The translations under genes were made by a program, and so were the position numbers. The notes beneath the pieces are model-generated. The model did no database searches and had not been told where the DNA came from. It saw only the letters and a program-made list of their open reading frames with translations. Below are positions 1 to 11,100 of a DNA stretch of 22,364 nt, piece after piece. Source of the stretch: Phallusia fumigata (taxonomy: Eukaryota; Chordata; Ascidiacea; Phlebobranchia; Ascidiidae); NCBI GenBank assembly GCA_008931825.1, contig QXVZ01019067.1, forward strand, positions 1-22,364, in the 5' to 3' direction. Position 1 is the first letter of the stretch. The number at the start of each line of letters is the position of its first letter.

Positions 1-1232
1 GTCATTTGGCATGCACCAGTTTGCTGGTCCCTTGTTCGGCTTGAAACACAAGTTTTTGTGAAGAAGTTAGCTTTATCTCACAAAGTAATCGTCATGATGG
101 AGAATTTCCCGTTGTGTTGAAGCGCTGAATCTGTCAGCTGATTTCCAGCCTACTTGCGAAGTGTTGTTTTTGGAATAGCTTTTGGTATAACAACAGTGCA
201 AAGAGCAGAACCTATGGTTCCTTTTCTAGTGTTTGTTGCTTAGTCAGCATGTGCCTTATTAATAACTGTCTGTGTATCAGTCAGCACATCAGGTTGGCAG
301 AAAATAGAGTTGGTTCAGTTGTGTCAAGTGCGGATGTGAAAACTTCAAATTGTAAAGCAGGCCTTGTATCAAAGGCGGTACTTGATGTAATACGTGACCG
401 CTGCAGGTCTTAAAGTCTGTTACATTCTGCGGTGAGGATAAAAATGTTCTGAACGAGACGAACTCCTGCAAACTGTATTTACCAGGCACGTGACATACTT
501 TACCGGCTCGCCTGGTGTGACCCGATGGCTTGCGGCTAAATGACATCCGCAGTTTAGCTGTACGCGCTTCAACGTTGACTGTGTTTCACAGGCCTTTGCA
601 TCTACGGTTAAATCTGCTGTTCGCTCCAGTATTTTATTGACCAAAAATTCACCAAAAAAAACAAGTCGTTACCAAACGCTCACGATATTGCGGCTTTCTA
701 ACAGTCTTGTACAATTAGTCATTGTAAGTCTTAAAACCGTAAACAAGATGGACAGTTACAGGAAATTCGTTTGCTGGTTGTGCTTTGCATGTGTACATCA
801 GGTTGGAGGTAGGAAGCTCGATGGAAACCCTGCATCGAGTTCATATACGTAAACAAGCATATAACGCACACCAGAAAATTTACTAAAATGTCGTATCTGT
901 CCAGCGCCGAGTTGGGAGAAAACCTTGGCGTGAAAGATAATTGGTTTCACAACCACGCGGGTGTTGCGCTGTATGTTGCCCGATGGGGATTTCCTTGTTG
1001 TCGCGTCTGTTTGGCCTGTCGGCACGAAAATTGATTGCAACTCCAACTTGGCAAATTTTTTGGTCATGCGCATTTTGATAAAACTCCCTTGTGAAAACTT
1101 TACCGGATGTCATCTTTAGTTTTAATGAAATATGATAACTAGCAACACTGCGTCATCGGCATGTGATTTCATGGCTTGGTTCCCTTTTTTCGGCATGACA
1201 GCGGAAGCTGTCATCATGGCTGTGCCGCAACC

Positions 1233-1239
1233 TATAAAA
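1233..1239 (+). promoter_or_regulatory. TATA-like string (weak promoter candidate)
   Basis: TATAAAA lies about 860 bp before the gene 1 start codon and 16 bp before a 23-bp tandem repeat. If the AG at 2054-2055 is a trans-splice acceptor, transcription could begin well upstream and this would be a possible site. In AT-rich DNA the string is expected by chance, so confidence is low. Confidence 0.15.
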
Positions 1240-1254
1240 CAGGTTGCACCACCG

Positions 1255-1300
1255 TGCTTTAGTCAGTCCGCAGAAAATGCTTTAGTCAGTCCACAGAAAA
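1255..1300. repeat. 23-bp tandem repeat, two copies
   Basis: Two adjacent 23-bp units (1255-1277 and 1278-1300) begin TGCTTTAGTCAGTCC and differ at one base (G versus A after the CC). A recent small tandem duplication is the simplest reading; the unit could contain a transcription-factor site. Confidence 0.8.
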
Positions 1301-1730
1301 GTTTAGTTTGTGCGAAATTTTGCAACATAGGTTTTAGGCAAGGGGACTTTTTTGTGCATGTTTTCTTGTTTTGGGGCATGGATGTAAAAGTATAGGCAAA
1401 ATTGTTACATCCTAAAAAATCGAACAGGCTATATTCCTACTTTTCAAAGGGTACGATGTAAACCCGTAGAAAACAACCATGCAATTGATCGCGATGTAAG
1501 CTATTACAATGCAGTCCAAAATTGCTGCAAGTTTCTATTAGCAACCGAAGTTGTTTTTTGCTAAAGTCTGGGAAGTAGTGACTGAAAAGTTGTTATTACA
1601 TCGAATGCGCTGAATGAAAAATTCTAAGTATGGGTCTTGTCACAAGAGCAATACGTTTAATTGCCTTGAGCAATTCTGCTTAAACGCGTTGAGCGTAGCA
1701 GCTAATCATATGTGAATAACAGATTACCGA

Positions 1731-1751
1731 ACCGGCAAGAAATTTGCCGGT
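1731..1751. repeat. perfect inverted repeat, 8-bp stem
   Basis: ACCGGCAA is followed by a 5-nt spacer (GAAAT) and its exact complement TTGCCGGT. It is GC-rich against an AT-rich background. No function is evident. Confidence 0.6.
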
Positions 1752-2040
1752 AGCTTTAGTTTAAACTCACGCACTGCGAGAGGCAAAATTTAACGGAGAA
1801 AAGCGTTGCATTACGGATGTATATTGAAAGTGCCTCAGCATCCATTTCATATTGACATGGGTTGATCGGTTTGAAATGGTGTCTGTGCGTGTCTTCCTCA
1901 GCAAATATGCAATATTTAGGTTTATCCAGTTACAACGGAGGAAAATCAAGTCAGGGTATACAATGTGAAATCGCATTTACGACAAATGTAATAGAGAAGG
2001 GAACACCAAATTTGTATCAATATCTGCGAATGTAACACCG

Positions 2041-2055
2041 TGCTTTGTTTTTCAG
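2041..2055 (+). promoter_or_regulatory. candidate 3' splice acceptor in the gene 1 leader
   Basis: A pyrimidine-rich run ending TTTGTTTTTCAG puts a strong acceptor AG at 2054-2055, 45 nt before the gene 1 ATG. It could close a 5'UTR intron or, in lineages with spliced-leader trans-splicing such as tunicates, be a trans-splice site. Gene 2 has a similar AG 71 nt before its ATG. The choice between these options is inference. Confidence 0.45.
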
Positions 2056-2100
2056 GGCATAGAAATCTTTGTGCAATCGTGTTGCAACTGACAAGTGACA

Positions 2101-2134
2101 ATGGGAAACGACGGCAGCAAGGAAACCGTTGAAG
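2101..2134 (+). CDS. gene 1 exon 1: MGN start, N-myristoylation signal
   Basis: This exon encodes [11 protein letters not shown] plus one base, with donor G|GTACGT (phase 1). Gly2 with a small polar residue at position 5-6 and Lys7 fits the N-myristoyltransferase consensus. The start is supported by the matching gene 2 first exon (MGNSAAKE, also phase 1). Confidence 0.85.
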
Positions 2135-5100
2135 GTACGTGCTGCACGCACATTTTTGTGCTTCATGTTCGTTGTATTCCTGCGACTTGCCCGCAGCAGT
2201 TTAAACTCGGCAGCTCATTACAAAACAAGCCTTGTTTATGCAACTCTGTGCGCCGTACGCGTGTTTCATAACAAAAATTGTGCGGTTATGACTGGTTTTG
2301 AAACTGATTTTATAGGTGTATGGGTGCCTTGAAAAACGTCTTAGGTGGCTTTTGATCAATGTTTTTTACTAGTTTAAACATATAAAAAATTCTTTTCAGT
2401 TTTGTGTTACTGAGCAGTGTATGTAAAGCTTACCACACAGCTCATCTGCTATGACACTTGATTTTGATTTTATCACCAGACATATGTGTGCCTTGNACAA
2501 CGCGTCACTTACCCGCAGGCCAAGTTTCAATCAAGCGGCCTCCTGAGGGTTGGACAAAACTTAATTAAAGTTTAAGTCTGTGTTGCATAGTTTGTGGATA
2601 GTGCCTGTTTTTACTAGCCAAATCAGTTTTAAAACCAAAAGCGCTTGTTTTTGCTCCGATAGCTATTTTTGCCAATGACCCAAGTCAAGATTTTTTCGTT
2701 TTTAACGTTGACAATAATACTTCGCACGAACTTGATCCCGCCTAACGCGAAATCCCCCAGCTCTATTATCAACCGTTACCAACTCCAGCTTGCCATGAAG
2801 AAAAGGAGAAACGTTGCCGATAACTAATGATCAGGCGCACGCCTTACTTTGATATGAGAAGCGCAAGAAGCCTGTCAACTTCCCTTTATTGTCAGGTTTC
2901 GAAGTAACAGCCATTGACTAATCCTTCCGCTTTTCCGCCTTACATCCTCTTTTTGCTTTTGACAGCCGCCATCTTGCAACCGTTGAAGATCGACTACCAG
3001 AAGGAAAAGAACACGGCAGCTCACAGAACCGACAAATACATCCACAACAGCTTGGTCGTGCGAAGGGCAGAGCGATTCAGTATCGATATTTACTTCAAAA
3101 ATCGTGCGTATCTTGCATCGAAGGACTCAGTTGCTTTGGAATTTTCCATCGGTAAGTGACGTTTTTTTAGTGCACTAATAAGGGGCCATGACTCAAAGAG
3201 CTCTGTCAGCGCTTAGCTGTTATGCAAATTACATTTCCTCCAAGGCTGGAAGCAATACACCACGTTATACCAGGCTTGATATTGCATTTCTTGTAACGGG
3301 CTTTAAATGCTATTAGGTTGCATTTACCGATGCCAAACAATGCATTGAATTGTGGAAACGTAATAACGGACTTGAAGAATAGCTTAATTAAGCTTGTATA
3401 AAGTGAGTACATTAGGCACTGTTGATGACAACAGGCATTGACAAAACGTTTTTTTTTCATTCAAGCATTGAATGTCCTTTCAATAAATGGCGTTACGTTG
3501 GTCATGTTTGTAAAAAAATAAGGTCATCGAAGTAACGTGACGAACAAACCAACTGGTCTGTCCATCCAGTTTACATCGAGACGTTTGTATTTTGTGCAAA
3601 CATCATTAATCTTCCATGTCAAATCAGAATCATAAAAACTCTGCACAGGTTGGGTGGGACCACTGTGTTTGACTAAACGAGTCGGTCCTTAAAAGAAAAG
3701 TTTGGCATGTGTTTACATAACTTGGATGAACTACCATATGACCAAAGTTATTTTATGGCTAGTCGTTTAAATTTTACCATATCAACACAATACTTTTGGT
3801 TAAAAAGGAGGGTTGGCGTTATTTTTAATTGAATACTTGCCGGTGTGGTCGTCAACACACACGGCTTAATAGCAAACACCCACAGATAAAACTGAGGCAC
3901 CGGTACTCTACCACATAAACAAAGGCGTTAAGAGCCCTAGACCCTTCCAGGTATATAGGTTCTGTGTAAATCTACAATCGTGTTAAAATGTTGCGGCACC
4001 CGCAATACTGCACTTCAGGCATGTGTAGTATTGAATTTTTGCATCTTCGCCCACAGGTATGTTTTTTTGCGCAGGAGGAAAGAAACTGTTACTTGTTCCC
4101 CCTAACACGTCTGAAATGTAGCATTTTTTATAAAGACTGTCAAAAAATGGTATTAAAACATATGTGGTATAAGCACAACAAAAAAGCTACTGCAACTAGT
4201 TAAAATGTACACACAATCGAACGTTAAAAAAAACATCCAATACCAAACTACCTTAAATATCGATTTGCAGGTGGTACCCCAAAGTATGCTTCTGGTACCA
4301 GGATCCGTATGCCGATTAAGGATACACTGCAGGCAAGCAAGTGGGGCTGTATGCTAGCGAACCAGGACGATACAGCGAAGAGCATCAGTGTAGACGTGAA
4401 CATCCCGGCTGATGCGATCATCGGTCGTTACAAGGTAGCTGTTGAAGTAACAACCGAGCTCGAGGGTGGAATGAAGACTGAACGCACGACCAAACCCGAT
4501 GTCGTCGTCATCTTTAACCCATTCAGTCCAAGTAAGAATTTTTTGATGTTTTCTTTGCTCCAATTACCTTGAATTACCTTGAGTTTTAGCAGTCTAAAGG
4601 TATCTGGTAGATAGTATAGTAGATTCTGTATGCCAATAATACCTTACATTACATTCCTTATTCGATTTAGTAGAGTTGTCAAAACAATTCATATTGCATG
4701 CTCAAATCAGCCTCCACAGCAATCTTATTGTTTCCGTCAAAGCGATACTAAAATAAAACTCGTTTGCAGGTGACGATTGCTACATGGAGAATTCAGCTGA
4801 CCGGGACGAATACGTGCTCAACGACACTGGCAAAATCTACTTCGGCCAATGGTACAGGATTGGTGCGAAGAACTGGCTTTTCGGTCAGTTCGAAGAGGGA
4901 ATCCTGGACATCGCCCTCAAACTGCTGCGAAAGGACTCGCGAGCCATCAAGAACCCAGAAAAGAGTTTGAAGAAGCGGGCATCTCCAGCTTACTGCAGCA
5001 GGGTTCTGTCGGCAATGGTAAGTTGGTATCAAGTAGAGATTGTTTCACGGGATTTCGTTGCGTTTTTTCGGGAAATTCCGGTTCCTATTTTTCAGGTTTT

Positions 5101-8100
5101 TTGTAAGTTTACGCTTTTCGGAGTCGTTTAAAGACAAGCCTTTATTTTGATTTTAAACTTTTGTTGTTACATTACAAATCAGTTTCATTTTTTGAGCAGT
5201 CATAAAATTAAAAGTTTAATCACTCCGTTACCGTANGAGTTTTAGCAGTCTAAAGGTGTCTGGTAGATAGTATAAAAGATTCTGTATGCCAATAATACCT
5301 TACATTACATTCCTTATTCGATTTATTAGAGTTTTCAAAACAATTCATATTGCATGCTCAAATCAGCCTCCACAGCAACCTTATTGTTTCCGTCAAAGCG
5401 ATACTAAAATAAAACTCCTTTGCAGGTGACGATTGCTACATGGAGAATTCAGCTGACAGGGACGAATACGTGCTCAACGACACTGGCAAGATCTACTTCG
5501 GCCAATGGTACAGGATTGGTGCGAAGAACTGGCTTTTCGGTCAGTTCGAAGAGGGAATCCTGGACATCGCCCTCAAACTGCTGCGAAAGGACTCGCGAGC
5601 CATCAAGAACCCAGAAAAGAGTTTGAAGAAGCGGGCATCTCCAGCTTACTGCAGCAGGGTTCTGTCGGCAATGGTAAGTTGGTATCAAGTAGAGATTGTT
5701 TCACGGGATTTCGTTGCGTTTTTTCGGGAAATTCCGGTTCCTATTTTTCAGGTTTTTTGTAAGTTTACGCTTTTCGGAGTCGTTTAAAGACAAGCCTTTA
5801 TTTTGATTTTAAACTTTTGTTGTTACATTACAAATCAGTTTCATTTTTTGAGCAGTCATAAAATTAAAAGTTTAATCACTCCGTTACCGTACCATTTTTA
5901 TAAAATCCAGGAATTTCTCGGGATGCCGGGATTAGGAAGAGTGTCCCAAATGACAATCCCTAGTATCAAATATGTTGCAACACGATTTGACACGTAGCAT
6001 TTGGCTTTTAAATTCAAGTCATGGGATCGACACACAGCAGACAATAACTGTCGGAGGTTGTTGCGCGTCAGCACTATTCGCTATTGTAATATATTTTACA
6101 GAACTTTGAACCGCCTGCAAACAGTGCACACTGTTTCGACCTATAAGGTCTCATCAGTGCAGCTGGTGACACGACATTGGCGGCCTTTTATTTTGAACTG
6201 CCTGTTTAGTAAATCGTATATTTTGTACTGTGCATTTATTGTCCTCCATGAGTTTTTAACAAAGAGTTCACACCTTTATTCTGCTTAGCTATTAAGCTAT
6301 ATAACTAAGTCTATTGCAGGTCAATGTCATTTGGATGCAATTATCCCCGCCTTAGTCAACAATCTTTCATTCGAACAAATAGTTTCGCGTGCATTCCGAA
6401 TGGCGATTCATTTCAAAGCGTTGTTTATTCTACAAAAGCTAGGTGTTACGTGTCTTAAGAAATTCCAATTCCATGTCGATTGTTAACTGAACCTGAACCT
6501 GGTTTCATTACAAGGCATTGAAATGAGCTGTTTTTACAGGGAAAATTAAAAAAAGGTTTTTGAAAAGTTCTCGTTTCAAAATAGACATCCTATTCCAACG
6601 TAATTATTTGTAAATTGACAGAAAAGTTCCCAAACCCTTAAAAAATTCTCGCTAAAGGCAAGAAACTGGCATTCTTCTAAATTGGTTTTCAAAGGTGTTT
6701 TTGGTACATTGCGCAACAACAATGTAAAACTGAACGGAAACCACAAAAAAATCGAAACTAAAGTTCCTTCCAGACAAATTGTGTTGCCGAAATTCTTGCG
6801 GTGCCAATGGTTCCCCATTCTTTCACTATTTTGCTCTTCTAAGTTTGGAGTTTCGCAATATCTTCACCATACCAATGTTTCAACACCCAAAACTTGTTTA
6901 CTAACTAGTTTTTTATTGTCAAAAGAAAAAATCGGATTTGTTTTGTATCATGGTATGAATTTCACATTAAAAAAAAATTGATCTATTGTGTTGCGCTACT
7001 GGATAAGTAAACCGCCGAAACCTTAATTTAAGACCGCGGCGTTATTCGATTCGAGCGAAACTGATAATTAGGAAGACTTAACGGTTTAAATGCGCTTGTC
7101 CGTTTCTACCACACACGAGGCAGCTTCTACTGCAACGTCTTATAAGGACGTTTTTTGACATAAATAGATTAGTTTTGCTTCCGGCACATTCCTACTACAC
7201 AAGTTTTCGCCTGAAGTAGTGCTTTGCAAATGTAAACGTTGCAAGGTATGCCGCGCAGTGTAACTGGAACATAACGAACTTTTATAGTACAAAAGCCATT
7301 TACCCTTGGTGTTGCTTACAATAAGCACAAATATTTTATTAAAATGGATAAATCTTGAAGCGTTATTGTGTTTTCGTGTTGTTACTTACACCTTACGTTG
7401 AGGTGTGCCGCAAAACTTTAAAAGTTTGTTATGTGACGTGAGTGAAAAATTTCTCGCAGAGCAGTATAATTTGTTCCTTTTCGGCCTGCATTAAAATTCG
7501 GTCCTATGTTGCAGGTGAACTGCAATGACGACGACGGCATCATTTGGGGCAACTGGAGTGGTGACTANTGCAAGGTATGCCGCAGTGTAACTGGAACATA
7601 ACGAACTTTTAAAGTACAAAAGCCATTTACCCTTGGTGCTGCTTAAAATAAGCACAAATAGTTTATTAAAATGGATAAATCTTGAAGCGTTATTGTGTTT
7701 TCATGTTGTTACTTACACCTTACGTTGAGGTGTGCCGCCAAATTTTAAAAGTTTGTGAGTGTGACGTGAGTGAAAAATTTCTCGCAGAGCAGTAGGCTAA
7801 TTTGTTCCTTTTCGGCCTGTATTAAAATTCGGTCCTATGTTGCAGGTGAACTGCAATGACGACGATGGCATCATTTGGGGCAACTGGAGTGGTGACTATG
7901 AAGATGGAAAGAGCCCGACAAGTTGGAACGGAAGTGTGCAAATCATGAAACAGTGGAATGATACCAACGAAGCCGTGAAATATGGCCAGTGCTGGGTCTT
8001 CTCTGGGGTTCTGACAACGGGTTCGTTTATTTGCATCACAGTTTCGAAAGTGGTAATGCTCATGATAGGAGTAAATGTTATGTCCGGACGTTTAACACCT

Positions 8101-11100
8101 ACTTAACTACAATAGTCAGTTTTTTAAAACTTATTCCAATTATGTTACATATATGTATGTCGAGACATACATTTAAATGCACAGAGCGCATTTAGAGGGC
8201 GTACACAGTTTGTTTAACAACGGAAAATACCCAAGCAGCGAAACTTGGTTTCCCTCCCTCAATTGTTCCAAAATTCCTGTGGCGCCACTGGTTCCTCTTT
8301 GTGTGGCCTCGACCAAGGTTTCCTGCACTATTCCTAACATCCCCTCTTTGTGTGGCTTCGATACCAAGGTTTCGACCCTAATAAAGAAGCCTTCAATGAC
8401 TTCGGCTAAATAACTCAGTCAGTACCAGGTGAAGGTTTGGAACAAGTTTACACCATTATTGTGGTGAGCTATTAAGCTATATAACTAAGTTCGTACCAGG
8501 TCTCTCTGGCTGCATTTGTCTTTGACCTTGTCAGTACCCTTTATTCAAACAAACGGTTTGAAGTACATTAAATCGAAACCTAGGTTTCACCCAAACGCGT
8601 TGCGTTGTCGAAATTCCTGTGGTGCCAATGACACGGGGGTCTGAACCCGGAACGATCCCGATGACAAATCCCGATCTAGTCTGTATATAGGTTTTTTTCA
8701 TTAAATGTGTTGTTTTAATGCGCATCAAAAACACATGAAAAACTAGACGATTATAGCGAATAGCCAATAGCTATTAACGCAAGTGTGCATTCCACTTTAT
8801 ATTTCCACTAGGTATCATTTTTTAGGACAACGGTTTTTTCATTGCACTGCAACGTTTCATCTCACAAACAAACATTTTTACCTTTGGTTTGACTTTTTGA
8901 ATCTTACGTTTATAAATAACAAATCTGGCAATCAAAAGCAAGCAATTCATCAAACTTAGAAAACATTTTTCAAAACATTCATCGTGCATTCCAAACAGTT
9001 TGATACTATTATAGAGGACGATTCGGCGGCACAAAGCACTGTCAATCCAGGCACTTACGTTTTCCCAGTATACTTGGACATGGATACATTCACAAAATAA
9101 GTGGTAGGCCTACATGGTTTCTTTGCATACACCGCAAAAAGTGCACACATCAGCGCAATTCCGAAGCCATAAAGCCTATCGTTTAGGCTCTTAAATTAAA
9201 TTTAATTTGGAAGGAGCGCAGTTTAGTTTCAAATGTACAGTCGTATCAGTTTCTGTAAATATCTGACCAGTTTAGGGGTGTCCGTTGTAGAATTAGTTCA
9301 AACTTTTGTTGTTGTTTAATCGGCTGCTGTTTGTTGGGGGAAGCAAAGAACTCGTATGCATTTTTGGTTGTGGATAAATTGTCATGTATTCCCGTCAATA
9401 TTTTTTCGATGGCTGTTTCTCTGTCTGCTGGTTTGTCAGGTGTGTACGTTTCCCAGGTAGTTGGAATTGCCTCATTAGGGCACTGGTATTTGCGTGGAAT
9501 TCACGGTTGTTTGTCACATCGTAATTTTCGCAGTGGTTTCCAAAGCTGCGATAGTCCAAATTGTTATCTATAATTTGTTGGTACTTTAGTATACCAGCGT
9601 TAATAAATTTTCGTAGGCGATTGGTTTCCGTTTGAACAATACTTTGTTGTTTAACCAAACACCGTAGTTATAAACTCCGTTCTGCTACCAAAATTGGGTA
9701 TAACATTCTTTCAATAGATCAATCGATACCAAAATGTTGAGTCTGTGCATAGGTCGAGCGCCTCAGATCATTTGCTTTGATATGCAGCGCCCACTCGCGG
9801 ACAAAAACATTCCTTTACCGGGCTTTTTATCTCGACAGCCTTGAGAGCTCTTGGCATTCCAGCTCGTTCGATCACCAACTATCGTTCGGCTCACGACACC
9901 GAATACAACATGACTATTGACAAGTTTGTTGGGGAAGATGGGGAGGAAACCGACAACACTTATGATTCGATCTGGAACTTCCATGTCTGGAATGAGGGTT
10001 GGTTTCGCCGCCCTGACCTACCCAAAGGTAAATTATGGCAAATAGAAGTGGGGGAATCAAAGTAGGTTGATAATACAACACTTTAAATACACTACTGGAG
10101 TTATTTTTAAAAACAAGAAGAAAAATTGTCTTAGGAAACAATTCGTTCAAGTTCCTTTTATTTTTGTAGAAAGACAATTTTCCGTTTCTGAAAAATTCTA
10201 GCACCTTGACTAACAGTAATTATACACACAATGTGATTTGCAGGGGTCTAAAATTGTCGATATTGCACTTTTGTCAAAAAAAGGTTTTAAACTTTTACTG
10301 TCACTGTGAAATGTAATGATGGCTTCCTAGATGTAAAGAACTAGGAAAACAGTGAACCTTGTTTTGAAGGTTACGATGGTTGGCAAGCAGTGGACGCAAC
10401 ACCCCAAGAGGAGAGCAGCGGTATAATGCAGTGTGGACCTGCTCCAGTGAAGGCTGTCAAAGGCGGAGAAATTTATATTGGTGCAGATACAAACTTCCTG
10501 TTTGGCGAGGTAGGATAACTGTGTCATGAAAAATAATTATTGAAAATTAAAATCGGACTTCTTGATAAAACTAGGGTAAAAATAATAAATGCATTTCACC
10601 TCGTAATTCCTTTGTATTACACCCGTAGCTCAAACAGTATTTGCCGCAGGGTGATATATTAATTATTTTGAAAAAACTTTCAAATCTGTTTCAGGTAAAT
10701 GCTGACGTCGTGTGGTGGTCAGTCGACGCCAGTGGTGACGTCACAGGCATGCTGAAGCGTAACAAGCGTGATGTAGGAAGAAATATCAGCACCAAAGCTG
10801 TGGGATCGGATGAGCGCGAGGATGTTACCAAGTATTACAAGTTTAGCGAAGGTAAGAAATTTCACACGGAAAAGTGAAAGATAAAACTTAATACGTTTTT
10901 ATACTTGTTAACAACGTAAGGCCTACCCCAGTTACTCTCAACCTTTCTTATCCATGCAATTTGGGTCAACCCATCGGGTTCCTCTGGCTTGAAGCAATGC
11001 CGCTCAAGTTTCTTGTTCAGGGAACACAAGCGACTGAGATAGGATTAGAACCCCCAACCTTGTGTGCACAAGGCAGTCTTGCTAACCACCCGGCCATCTT

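Larger units (their letters stand above)
1..2100. other. upstream non-coding region, no gene recognised
   Basis: I see no protein family or tRNA here. Open frames are short (under about 95 codons), overlap on both strands and have no homologue I recognise. The stretch holds a 23-bp tandem repeat, a TATAAAA string and an 8-bp-stem inverted repeat, listed separately, and ends with a likely 3' splice acceptor and short leader before gene 1. It may contain the gene 1 promoter, but no element can be assigned with confidence. Confidence 0.5.
5892..7239 (+). other. gene 1 intron 4, repeat-bearing part
   Basis: No exon is seen. It contains a minus-strand hammerhead ribozyme (6111-6166) and copies of a dispersed repeat (6258-6390 and 6748-6815) that recur in intron 5. 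The open frames are short and unrecognised. Confidence 0.75.
8021..9838 (+). other. gene 1 intron 5
   Basis: This is the longest intron, about 1.8 kb. It holds dispersed-repeat copies (8237-8297 and 8438-8631) and an imperfect 49-bp tandem unit (from about 8294 and 8343, sharing CCTCTTTGTGTGGC). No coding sequence was recognised. Confidence 0.7.

Noticed and set aside
289-1395. Several short open frames in the first 1.4 kb
   Set aside because: Overlapping frames on both strands, low-complexity composition and no recognisable domains.
4770-5673. Mutually exclusive duplicated exon 4 in gene 1
   Set aside because: The duplication includes 400 bp of intron, abuts an N exactly, and the two exons encode the same residues; an assembly overlap explains it better.
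9395-9658. Minus-strand open frame of 87 codons in gene 1 intron 5
   Set aside because: It begins at TTG, has no recognised motif, and no convincing flanking exons were seen; an overlapping plus-strand frame is equally open.
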